Origin: an uncultured Sphingorhabdus sp.
Lineage (GTDB): Bacteria; Pseudomonadota; Alphaproteobacteria; Sphingomonadales; Sphingomonadaceae
Length of the DNA: 43,284 nucleotides
Reading direction: 5' to 3'
NCBI GenBank assembly: GCA_905479715.1
Contig: CAJQNR010000125.1
Location: 1 to 43,284, forward strand
A model generated the notes under the pieces. It did not search any database and was not told where the DNA came from. It was given only the letters and a program-made list of their open reading frames with translations. The translations under genes were made by a program, and so were the position numbers. Every line of letters starts with the position of its first letter. Within the stretch, counting starts at the first letter, position 1. Positions 18,160-25,734 of this stretch are shown here, one piece after another.

Positions 18160-18873
18160 ATGACACGTTTGAAATTCTATTTGGTGATGGGCGCTGCCGT
18201 TGGTCTTGCCGGTACAACACCAGCCTGGGCCCAGTCGACCGGGGAGAGCGAGAGCGTGTCGCGCTTTACCCTGTCCGCCAATGCCGCGATCGTTTCCGAT
18301 TACCGTTTCCGGGGCATAAGCCTTTCTGATCGCGATCCCGCCGTTCAGGGCGGCGTCGATCTCAGCATGGACAATGGTCTGTTCGTGGGAGGCTGGGCAT
18401 CCAGCATCGCGGATACCGGCGGTTCCAACGTCGAAGTCGATCTCTATGGTGGCTATGCCGGATCGGCGGCGGGGCTCGATTATACGGTGACAGCGCTGGG
18501 ATATTTATATCCCGGCGGAAGCGGCGTAAACTATTATGAAGTCAGCGCCGGTGTGGAAAAGGGGCTCGGCCTGGCGACGCTGGGCCTCGAAATCGCCTAT
18601 GTTCCCGATCAGAAAAACTATCCCGGCGATAATGTCTATGTGTCCGGCACAGCGGCAATCGAGATTCCTGAGACGCCATTGTCCGCTACCGCGCGTGTCG
18701 GCCGTGAAACCAGCGATTTCATCAAGAAATGGGATTGGGAAGCCGGGATTGCCTATGCATTGGGAAATTTCACCACGTCGCTATCCTATGTCGATAGTGA
18801 CTATGGCGGTGTGGGTCAGGCTGGCCGACTGGGCCGCAGCGGCCTGGTCGCGTCTATCGCAGTGGATTTCTGA
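18160..18873 (+). CDS. TorF family putative porin
   Basis: Outer-membrane beta-barrel protein of 237 residues. A signal peptide ends in TTPAWAQ. It is followed by the family's opening strand, LSANAAIVSDYRFRGISLSD, and DPAVQGGVDLSMDNGLFVGGW, then alternating amphipathic strands, and a C-terminal aromatic residue (SIAVDF) typical of barrel insertion. It matches the TorF/Gcw_chp putative porin family, common in alpha- and gammaproteobacteria and of unproven substrate. ATG 18160 with GAGG 5 bases upstream is preferred over GTG 18154. Only 14 bp separate it from the cyclase-homology gene, so the two are probably cotranscribed. Confidence 0.9.
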   Translation: MTRLKFYLVMGAAVGLAGTTPAWAQSTGESESVSRFTLSANAAIVSDYRFRGISLSDRDPAVQGGVDLSMDNGLFVGGWASSIADTGGSNVEVDLYGGYAGSAAGLDYTVTALGYLYPGGSGVNYYEVSAGVEKGLGLATLGLEIAYVPDQKNYPGDNVYVSGTAAIEIPETPLSATARVGRETSDFIKKWDWEAGIAYALGNFTTSLSYVDSDYGGVGQAGRLGRSGLVASIAVDF

Positions 18874-18887
18874 AGGCTTTACTGAAC

Positions 18888-19679
18888 ATGCTACGTCTTT
18901 TCCTTTCCGTTGATATGGTTGGTTCGACCCAGTTCAAGGCAAAATTCAGTGGTCGCGCCAGCGACGGCTGGCTCGATACGTTCCATACTTTTTTCACCCA
19001 TTTCCCGCTCATGCTTGCCGGCCAGCTCGGCTTTGAATTTCTCGACAAGGAGGAGACGCCCGCGGTTGATGTCTGGAAGATGATGGGGGATGAAGTGATC
19101 TTCATGGCCGAGCCCTCGAGCGCCGAGGAACTGGCGTCGATCCTGCGGACCTTGTTGCGGACGATGAAGCTGTATGAACAGCAGCATTATGCAAAATTGC
19201 CGCTGCGTTTGAAAGGCACCGCGTGGCTTGCCGAATTTGGCGAGCATAATATCGAGCTCGATATTCCCGAGCTTTCGTTCAGTGACGGGGCGCCTCATGT
19301 GGACTTTATCGGCCCCGACCTCGATCTCGGCTTCAGGCTTTCGAAATTTGCGCGGCCTGCCAGCCTGGTTCTCTCGCTTGATCTTGTCGAGCTGCTGCTG
19401 GGAGCAGAAAACCTGTCATCGGTCGCGCTCTATCTGGTGGGCCGGGAGGAGTTGAAAGGGGTGTTGTTCGGCAGGCCCTATCCGATCATCTGGATGGCCG
19501 ATGCGGAGACCGGTTTTGATTTCCTGCCGTGGGAAATCGAATCCTGTTCGATGACCGCGTCCGCAACCGATGCGTCTCCCACCGACCATGAAACGCTGCG
19601 CGGTGCCATTGACGACATGCGGCTATATCTGAGCAAGATGCACGGGATCGAACGGGGACCTTTCCGGATCGGCCACTAG
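18888..19679 (+). CDS. Class III nucleotide cyclase-homology domain protein
   Basis: A 263-residue soluble protein. FLSVDMVGSTQFK (metal-binding Asp about residue 9) and WKMMGDEVIF (second Asp about 68) match the two metal sites of class III adenylate/guanylate cyclases, and Lys 64 sits where the purine-specifying Lys is found. The later FIGPDLDLGFRLSKFA aligns with the VNLAARL motif: the transition-state Arg is kept (about 150), but Asp replaces the usual Asn (about 146). It could be a divergent cyclase or a catalytically weakened relative used for nucleotide sensing. It follows the porin by 14 bp and converges on a SpoIIE phosphatase 10 bp away. A cyclic-nucleotide-binding-like protein is encoded 5.7 kb downstream. 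Assignment rests on motif reading, not alignment. Confidence 0.72.
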   Translation: MLRLFLSVDMVGSTQFKAKFSGRASDGWLDTFHTFFTHFPLMLAGQLGFEFLDKEETPAVDVWKMMGDEVIFMAEPSSAEELASILRTLLRTMKLYEQQHYAKLPLRLKGTAWLAEFGEHNIELDIPELSFSDGAPHVDFIGPDLDLGFRLSKFARPASLVLSLDLVELLLGAENLSSVALYLVGREELKGVLFGRPYPIIWMADAETGFDFLPWEIESCSMTASATDASPTDHETLRGAIDDMRLYLSKMHGIERGPFRIGH

Positions 19680-19689
19680 GCCCCGCCGG

Positions 19690-21324
19690 TCAGTTGTCGG
19701 CTGCCGATGGTCCTTCGTAACAGACGACGAGGATCGCAATATCGTCCGATTGCGGGACCGCACCGACAAAGCCGCGGACGCTTTCAGCCAGATCTTCCGC
19801 GATAAAGCGCGCCGAGAATTCGGATCGGGCAGCGGCAAGCGCCGTTTCGATGCGGCTGGTGGTGAACAACATGTCTTCTGCATCCGTCGCTTCCGAGACG
19901 CCATCGGTGAACAGGACCAGCGCATCTCCCGGATGAAGCGGGAAGCGGTCGGTCTTGAACGAAACATCGCCAAATACGCCGAGGGCAATCCCCTGGTGCT
20001 TGATCAGGCGCTCGACCGATCCATCGGCCCGGACGATGAACGGGGCCTCGTGGCCACCATCGCTATATTCCACCGTTCCATCGCGCAAGTCGAGGATGCA
20101 GGCGAAAACCGTGACGAACATTTCCGCTGCATTCTCGCGCGAAAGTTCGGCGTTGACCTTCTCCATGATTTCGCCGGTCGAACCGGACGACATGGCGTGC
20201 GCTTTGAACAGGCTGGTTGTCATCGCCATGAACAGCGCCGCCGGAACGCCTTTGCCGGAGACATCCCCGACCACGAAAAACAGGCGGTGATCATCGATCA
20301 GGAAATAGTCGTAGAGATCGCCGCCAACCTCCTTGGCGGATTCGAGCATCGCGAAAACGTCCAGTTCGCTATGATCCGGAAAGGGTGGAAATTTGCGAGG
20401 CAGCATGCCGATCTGGATGTCGCGTGCGGCGGACAGTTCGCCTTCGACCCGTTGCCGTGCGGCGGTCGCCACTTCCATTTCAACCAGATATCGTTGCAGT
20501 CGTGAAATCATGGCCGCCATCGCCTCCGCCAGGCTACCGACTTCGTCACCCCGGCTCTGGCTGATCCGCTGCATGGCTGCCATTTCCTTCTCGTCGGGCT
20601 CAAAGCTGCGCTGCTCGATATTGCGGGTATAGGCTGTCAGGCGCACGAGCGGGCCGACAATGCGGGCTATCAGCAGCCAGCCCACTGCCATCGCCAGCGC
20701 GAACATCATGATGCCGATAAGGATCGATTGTACCAGAGCCTGACTCAGCCGTTTGTCGAGACTCGCCAGATCGATATCGGCCCCGATGACGTGAATACGG
20801 CCGTCTTCGCTGCGGATCGGTTTGTAGATCGACCGGAAGGAGCCGAAGGAGTCGTGATATTCGTCGAACCGGACACGGCCGTCTTCAAAGCTCCGGTAGA
20901 GTTTTTCCGGCGCGGTACGGTAAAGTGCGAAATATCCGGTCTGTGTGCCTTCCTTCAGTTCGGATGATGTCGCGCTGGTGGCGACGGTGCGGATCTCGTC
21001 GCCGAATTTCATATAGGAATAGATATAGACGAAGCCGGAATCGTTGGCGAAGCGGGACAGACGTTTTTGTACCGCGTCAAATTCATCCTGTGGGATGGAA
21101 TCCGGTCCCTCGACCCTGCGATGATAGCCTTCCGGGATGATCTCGCGTCCGGCATTTGCGGCAGCGGCCAGACGGCCGTCGATACCGGCAATTATCTCTG
21201 ATCTGCTGTTGGTATAAAGGGCGGTGGTATAGGCAAAGGCGGAAATCAGGTTCAGGGAGAGCAGTAACAATACCAATTGTGGCTTCAGGCCAAATCTGCG
21301 CTTGCGCTGTACCGTCTCGTCCAT
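19690..21324 (-). CDS. Membrane HAMP-SpoIIE (RsbU-type) PP2C phosphatase
   Basis: Sensor phosphatase of 544 residues. Order: TM1 (about 14-34); a periplasmic sensing region (35-197) with FVYIYSYMKFG; TM2 (about 198-222); HAMP (220-285); a short coiled linker; and a SpoIIE/PP2C phosphatase domain (310-535). Metal-binding acids are present in EVGGDLYDYF, GDVSGKGVPAALF, LFTDGVSEA and QSDDIAILVV, so it should be active. RsbU/SpoIIE phosphatases dephosphorylate a STAS-domain antagonist so that it can bind and neutralise an RsbW-like kinase; both partners are encoded at 26.97-27.85 kb. It is divergent from the transporter operon across a 129-bp gap containing a direct repeat. Confidence 0.93.
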   Translation of the reverse strand: MDETVQRKRRFGLKPQLVLLLLSLNLISAFAYTTALYTNSRSEIIAGIDGRLAAAANAGREIIPEGYHRRVEGPDSIPQDEFDAVQKRLSRFANDSGFVYIYSYMKFGDEIRTVATSATSSELKEGTQTGYFALYRTAPEKLYRSFEDGRVRFDEYHDSFGSFRSIYKPIRSEDGRIHVIGADIDLASLDKRLSQALVQSILIGIMMFALAMAVGWLLIARIVGPLVRLTAYTRNIEQRSFEPDEKEMAAMQRISQSRGDEVGSLAEAMAAMISRLQRYLVEMEVATAARQRVEGELSAARDIQIGMLPRKFPPFPDHSELDVFAMLESAKEVGGDLYDYFLIDDHRLFFVVGDVSGKGVPAALFMAMTTSLFKAHAMSSGSTGEIMEKVNAELSRENAAEMFVTVFACILDLRDGTVEYSDGGHEAPFIVRADGSVERLIKHQGIALGVFGDVSFKTDRFPLHPGDALVLFTDGVSEATDAEDMLFTTSRIETALAAARSEFSARFIAEDLAESVRGFVGAVPQSDDIAILVVCYEGPSAADN

Positions 21325-21348
21325 GACTGAAATGTAACCCCCCGATGC

Positions 21349-21374
21349 TTCGAACCGCCCGATCGTTCGAACCG
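21349..21374. promoter_or_regulatory. Direct repeat TTCGAACCG x2 in a divergent promoter
   Basis: TTCGAACCG occurs at 21349-21357 and again at 21366-21374, a 17-bp period, between the minus-strand SpoIIE phosphatase start (21324) and the plus-strand transporter start (21454). TTCGAA is itself palindromic, so each unit could bind a dimer. Its position makes it a plausible shared regulatory site for both arms of the signalling locus. Function is inferred. Confidence 0.4.
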
Positions 21375-21453
21375 ATTGAATAGCCTATTCTAAAGAATTT
21401 AGTAAAAAGAATTGTTTAAGAGAAACGGCTATCAGTGCCATCCGGGGGAATAA

Positions 21454-24084
21454 TTGCAGAAATTCGTTAATCATATTTTCCGCCTGGAGCCTGGCGAATG
21501 GTCAAAGCTGGTCCAGTTCGGACTGTTCGGTTTCCTTCTGCAAATGGGCATGGGGATCGGTTTCAGCGCGGGCGATGCTGCATTTCTCAGCAATGTCGGC
21601 GCCGATAGCCTGCCGATCATTTTTCTGCTCACTCCGCTTGTCATGCTGCTCTACACATTGGTCTTCTCCTATCTTCTGGTGCGGTCTTCCATTGGCCATA
21701 TGGTGGATTTCACGCTGGCGGCGCTGATCGCTGGCGGCGCGACGCTTTGGGCGCTGCTTGATGCCGGCCTCGATCCCGAATGGCAGGCAATTTTATATTA
21801 TATTCTCAAACTGTACCTGGCTGTCTGGTATATCGCCCTCTACACGCTGTTCTGGAACTTCACCGATACCTATTTCGATATCCAGGATGCCAAGCGCCTG
21901 TTTCCGCTATTCGCGGCATTTTGCGCGCTTGGCACGGCGACCGGGGCGCTGCTTGTCAGTCTGTTTGCCGGATTGATCCCGATGCACTATTTCCTGCTCC
22001 TGTGGGCCGGAATCGCATTGATCACCGCACCGCTCGCCCGTTTTCTGCGGCGGCGCTGGGGACAGATTGCCGAAAATGACATGACGGTCACGGAGGATGA
22101 CGGCAGCACAGTGAACCAGCTGGCCGAGGTCGGCCGGGCATTTCGCAATTCCCGCTATGCGATTGTTCTGACAATGACATTGTTCGTCACATTGTTGATG
22201 ACCAATCTTGCCGAGTTCCAATATTCCAAGGTCTTGCAGGATGGCCGGAGCGAGGCCGAACTGGCGTCGCTGCTCGGCGCGCTTTACGCAGCGGCCAACC
22301 TCTTCAATCTCGTCGTATGTCTGTTTGTTTTCAATCGGCTGGTCGCCCGGTTCGGCGTGCGCAATGTCGCCTTCATCCAGCCGCTCACCTATTTCGCGGT
22401 GTTCGGCTATTTTTTCCTGCAGGGCGGGACCGGAGCCGCCCTCGCAGCATTTTTTGCCTATCATGGCGTTCTGACCTCGATTCAGTATAATAACGAAAAC
22501 CTGCTTTTCAACGCCGTGCCTTCGCATGTGAAACGGCCTTTGCGAACAGTGATGGAGGGCATGTGCGAGCCGGTCGCCAGTCTCGTTGCGGGCGGCTTCC
22601 TGCTCTATGCGGCGAACCATCTCGATATGCGGGAACTGTCCGGCATCGGTGTGATCACTGGTATGGTGCTGATCGGCGTGGTCGTGGCGCTCCGCCAGCT
22701 CTATCCTGCAGCCATGGCTGCCAATATGCGGTTCGGCTGGCTCAACTTCGGAGATCGCAGCGCGAAATCTCCGCAATATGATTCAGACGCGCAGGATCTG
22801 CTTGAGACGACTGCGCGGATGGATAGCGGGCCCGGAGGCAAGATCGCCCGGAATTTTCTGGAGGCGGCGGCGCCGCCGGCACCGCCAACGGAATCAGCCG
22901 CCGATCTCGAACGTCTTGTTCTGCAACTGGATGGAGGCCCGGAGGACCGCGAGGCGGCGCTGAACATATTGGTTGCTTCCGCCACTTCCGAAGATTTCTA
23001 TCTGATTCCTGCGCTTGCTGCACGGTTACCGGATTTGAACCAGGAGCAAAGGCTAAGGATCATCGATCTTTTCGGCCGGATCAGCGACGTCGAAGCCATA
23101 CCCGAAATCCTGGGCGCAGCTGGTGGTCTTTCACCGCGCGACCGGCGGGCGGTCGCTGCAATCCTTGCGGCAATGGGCGAGACCGCCATCCCGCGGCTGT
23201 TGTTTGCCATGGGGGACGGAACCCAAAGCTACCGCATCCGTTCGATCGCGGCCCGGGCCTTGGCCGAACTGTCCCTGGCGCAATTCATGTCGCATCTGGA
23301 CAGGCTGGTGCAAACCGAGCTGCGTGACACCGGCAGGCTGCTTGCCAGTGCCGACCGGCTCGAACGCAGCGACCGGTCGTCTGCTTCGCTTGTCCTCCTC
23401 GCCCGCACCCAGCGTGAACGGGTTGCGGCAGCGATCGATTTCGTGCTGGAATTGCTCTCGCTCGGCGGGCGGTTGCCCAATGCCGACCTGCTGATCGTGT
23501 CGCTCCATTCTGCCAATGCGAAAGTGCGTGGCAATGCCATCGAAACCATCGAAAGCGGCGTTGATAATCCGACATTCCGACAATTGGAACCCCTGCTGAG
23601 GGCTCATGCTCGGCCGGCTGGCGAGGAAAGCGGAAATGGCGATATCGACGGACTTCTTGAAACGGCTCTGCGAAGTGGCCGGTCGACCGAAGCGGCTGCT
23701 GCGGCGGATATTCTGTACGAGATGCTGGATGATGCGACATTCTCCCGTCGCGTGCAACCGCTTGTCCGACCGGGCATGCCGTGGATCCTGCGTGATCAAT
23801 TGCTGGCCCTTTACGGACTCGCAAAACCGGCTTGTCCGACGGCCCTCCAAATTCTGCAGGCTTTGAGCCAATCAGAGGAATTTGGCAGTGCGACGCTCGA
23901 ATCCCTGTTGGCGCTTGCGGAAAAAGCCCAATGGTCGAGACCCGCCGGATCCGCATTTCAGATATCGGTCAGGGATATTCCGGCCTGGATCCTGCACAGC
24001 GATATACGGGACATAGCAACGCGCTATTCCGATCTCGCTCTTGTTATGCTGCGGGCAATAGATGGTCGTCGATATGCAGCGTAA
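21454..24084 (+). CDS. ATP/ADP-translocase-like MFS transporter fused to HEAT-like repeats
   Basis: An 876-residue two-part protein. Residues about 1-420 form a 12-TM transporter-like domain beginning FRLEPGEWSKLVQFGLFGFL and including DTYFDIQDAKRLFPLFAAF and NNENLLFNAVPSHVKRPLRT. These features resemble the Npt1/ATP:ADP antiporter branch of the major facilitator superfamily. Residues about 470-850 are helical repeats of HEAT/ARM type (for example AIPEILGAAGGLSPRDRRAV, IRSIAARALAELS). Carrier-HEAT fusions of this sort occur in free-living bacteria, where nucleotide import is unproven. The start is an unusual TTG (21454) with GGGGGAA close upstream; it keeps the family-typical N-terminus. The gene overlaps the next by 23 bp and heads a four-gene operon of sensor-like proteins. 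Confidence 0.85.
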   Translation: MQKFVNHIFRLEPGEWSKLVQFGLFGFLLQMGMGIGFSAGDAAFLSNVGADSLPIIFLLTPLVMLLYTLVFSYLLVRSSIGHMVDFTLAALIAGGATLWALLDAGLDPEWQAILYYILKLYLAVWYIALYTLFWNFTDTYFDIQDAKRLFPLFAAFCALGTATGALLVSLFAGLIPMHYFLLLWAGIALITAPLARFLRRRWGQIAENDMTVTEDDGSTVNQLAEVGRAFRNSRYAIVLTMTLFVTLLMTNLAEFQYSKVLQDGRSEAELASLLGALYAAANLFNLVVCLFVFNRLVARFGVRNVAFIQPLTYFAVFGYFFLQGGTGAALAAFFAYHGVLTSIQYNNENLLFNAVPSHVKRPLRTVMEGMCEPVASLVAGGFLLYAANHLDMRELSGIGVITGMVLIGVVVALRQLYPAAMAANMRFGWLNFGDRSAKSPQYDSDAQDLLETTARMDSGPGGKIARNFLEAAAPPAPPTESAADLERLVLQLDGGPEDREAALNILVASATSEDFYLIPALAARLPDLNQEQRLRIIDLFGRISDVEAIPEILGAAGGLSPRDRRAVAAILAAMGETAIPRLLFAMGDGTQSYRIRSIAARALAELSLAQFMSHLDRLVQTELRDTGRLLASADRLERSDRSSASLVLLARTQRERVAAAIDFVLELLSLGGRLPNADLLIVSLHSANAKVRGNAIETIESGVDNPTFRQLEPLLRAHARPAGEESGNGDIDGLLETALRSGRSTEAAAAADILYEMLDDATFSRRVQPLVRPGMPWILRDQLLALYGLAKPACPTALQILQALSQSEEFGSATLESLLALAEKAQWSRPAGSAFQISVRDIPAWILHSDIRDIATRYSDLALVMLRAIDGRRYAA

Positions 24085-25348
24085 GTCCGTCCCGATCAAA
24101 ACGCTTTTGCTGCGTATCTTTGTGCCCGCAGTGGTCCTTGTGTCGATGCTGCTCGCCATCTTCGTGTATAACTGGCTCTATAGCACGATCATCGACGGCT
24201 TTGACCGCAAGTTGACCACGACCAGCGCACTGACCGGAGCGTTGATCGATCCAGTCGACCATGACCAGCTGATACGCGCCGCCTTTGCCAAAGAAGATTC
24301 CGACGTTGTCGAGCAGTCTGCACCCTATTTGCAAAATGTCATCCCGATCCGGCAAATCCGGTCGAAACTGGATTTGACCTATCTCTATACCCAGGCGGCC
24401 GGAGGATCGCAGGACGTAACCTATATCCTCGATGGTTCGGAAGGAGACGATCATTCCCCGATCGGTTCGGAAGATGACTTGCCCGATATGACCATGAAAG
24501 GTCTCAACAATACAGAGGCTGGCAAAGAGATTTACGTTTCCCCGATAGAATATCAGGAGCAGTGGGGCCTGTTGAAGACCGCTCTCGCGCCAGTTTATGG
24601 CAGCGACGGGCAAATAACCGCGACCGCGGGCGCCGATGTCAATATCTCGGTGATCCAGGTGGCCACCCAGAACACCCTGTTCGCCAGCGCCCTGATCGGC
24701 ATTGGTTCGATACTGGCCTGCCTGCTGGTCGCGCTGATGATCGTGCGCAGGGTGGCCGGGCCGATCGAAACGCTCAAGGACGACGCGCTAAAATTTGCGG
24801 CCGGTGATGGTCATGAATCGTTGCGGGCAGCCGCACCGCGGGAAGTATCCGGTTTGCGTGATGCGCTCGCGGCGCTGGCCGAAAAAATGGCCATGGCTAA
24901 AGTTTCTCGCGAGACCACGGCTGCCCGGCATGAAAATGATGCCGACGCAGCATTGCTGCTGCAAGCCGCCGGGCTGAACGGTCAAGAGATGGTGAAGCTC
25001 ACGGAAGAAAATGGTGCGCGCATCTTCTGGATTCCCGGCAGCGACGGGAAGGTCGAAACTGTGCTGGCATCACGGTCCATGGTTCGGTTGGCCGAACATT
25101 TTCTGAAAAATCCGGCGCTCGCGAAGAACTGGCGGAGCCTCGCAGATAATGATCACGGCGCATGTCTTGTTGTCGATGACCGGAAACAGCTGATCGAGCT
25201 TGTCGGAAAGGCTGATGTTACCGTCCGTTGCGATGGCCGGGAGCTTTCGCTTGCTCCCGGATCGCCTGTTGCGTTCGACGCTGAGGTCGATGTCCTGCGG
25301 ATCGCTGCAGGTGGCTATCTGAGCCTTGCAAAAGGTCCGGTGCAATGA
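24062..25348 (+). CDS. Two-TM HAMP sensor with degenerate PP2C-like output
   Basis: A 428-residue membrane protein: TM1 (about 13-38), a periplasmic segment (39-206) including LDLTYLYTQAAGG, TM2 (about 207-232), and a HAMP-type linker (RRVAGPIETLKDDALKFAAG). The C-terminal ~130 residues are without an obvious catalytic motif. The end, ACLVVDDRKQLIEL then VRCDGRELSLAPGSPVAF, is laid out like ACILDLRDGTVEY...VRADGSVERL in the neighbouring phosphatase but lacks the metal-binding Asp residues. I infer a SpoIIE-like pseudophosphatase, at modest confidence. ATG 24062 overlaps the transporter gene by 23 bp (ATG 24074 is an alternative). Its stop overlaps the next start as ATGA, so expression is tightly coupled. 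Confidence 0.75.
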   Translation: MVVDMQRKSVPIKTLLLRIFVPAVVLVSMLLAIFVYNWLYSTIIDGFDRKLTTTSALTGALIDPVDHDQLIRAAFAKEDSDVVEQSAPYLQNVIPIRQIRSKLDLTYLYTQAAGGSQDVTYILDGSEGDDHSPIGSEDDLPDMTMKGLNNTEAGKEIYVSPIEYQEQWGLLKTALAPVYGSDGQITATAGADVNISVIQVATQNTLFASALIGIGSILACLLVALMIVRRVAGPIETLKDDALKFAAGDGHESLRAAAPREVSGLRDALAALAEKMAMAKVSRETTAARHENDADAALLLQAAGLNGQEMVKLTEENGARIFWIPGSDGKVETVLASRSMVRLAEHFLKNPALAKNWRSLADNDHGACLVVDDRKQLIELVGKADVTVRCDGRELSLAPGSPVAFDAEVDVLRIAAGGYLSLAKGPVQ

Positions 25349-25734
25349 TTGCGGTCGACACCGTTCGCAAACTGCTTGCGCTCAGCGCGGCCAGACCGTT
25401 TGATGTGCTGACCGAAAGCGAATTGTTGCTTATCGCAATGCACGCGCACCAACGCCATTTTGCACCCGGCGCAACGATATTTGCCGCAGGCCAGATTGCG
25501 GACATGCTGGTCATAACCATTGCCGGCGAGGCGCATGTTCTGGGTGAGCGGGCTCCTGCCATATTCGACCCCGCATCGGCACTCTTCGGCCTGCCGGTTC
25601 CAGATGCAATTGTTGCAGGTCCCGACGGGCTGGAAGCCCTCTGTCTGGCGAAGCCGCACCTCTTCACGATTGCGCGGGAATGCCCCGATTTTGTCGTCGG
25701 GCTGGTTGCGCTGGGATCGGATGGCACAGCATGA
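25345..25734 (+). CDS. Small cyclic-nucleotide-binding-domain-like protein
   Basis: A 129-residue soluble protein. FDVLTESELLLIAMHAHQRH leads into FAPGATIFAAGQIADMLVIT and IAGEAHVLGE, the pattern of the first beta-strands of a CRP/cNMP-binding domain (F-x-x-G-x-x-I-F-x-x-G...G-x-A). The usual phosphate-binding cassette (GE-L-x9-RxA) is not convincingly present: the segment ASALFGLPVPDAIVAGP has no clear Glu-Arg pair. It may therefore bind a ligand differently or serve as a protein-interaction domain. Both ends overlap its neighbours as ATGA (25345-25348 and 25731-25734), making it an obligate middle member of the operon. A cyclase-homology protein is encoded at the other end of the locus. Confidence 0.65.
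   Translation: MIAVDTVRKLLALSAARPFDVLTESELLLIAMHAHQRHFAPGATIFAAGQIADMLVITIAGEAHVLGERAPAIFDPASALFGLPVPDAIVAGPDGLEALCLAKPHLFTIARECPDFVVGLVALGSDGTA

Noticed and set aside
21907-22776. 289-codon minus-strand frame opposite the carrier gene
   Set aside because: Charged, low-complexity shadow translation; the plus-strand carrier motifs are clear.
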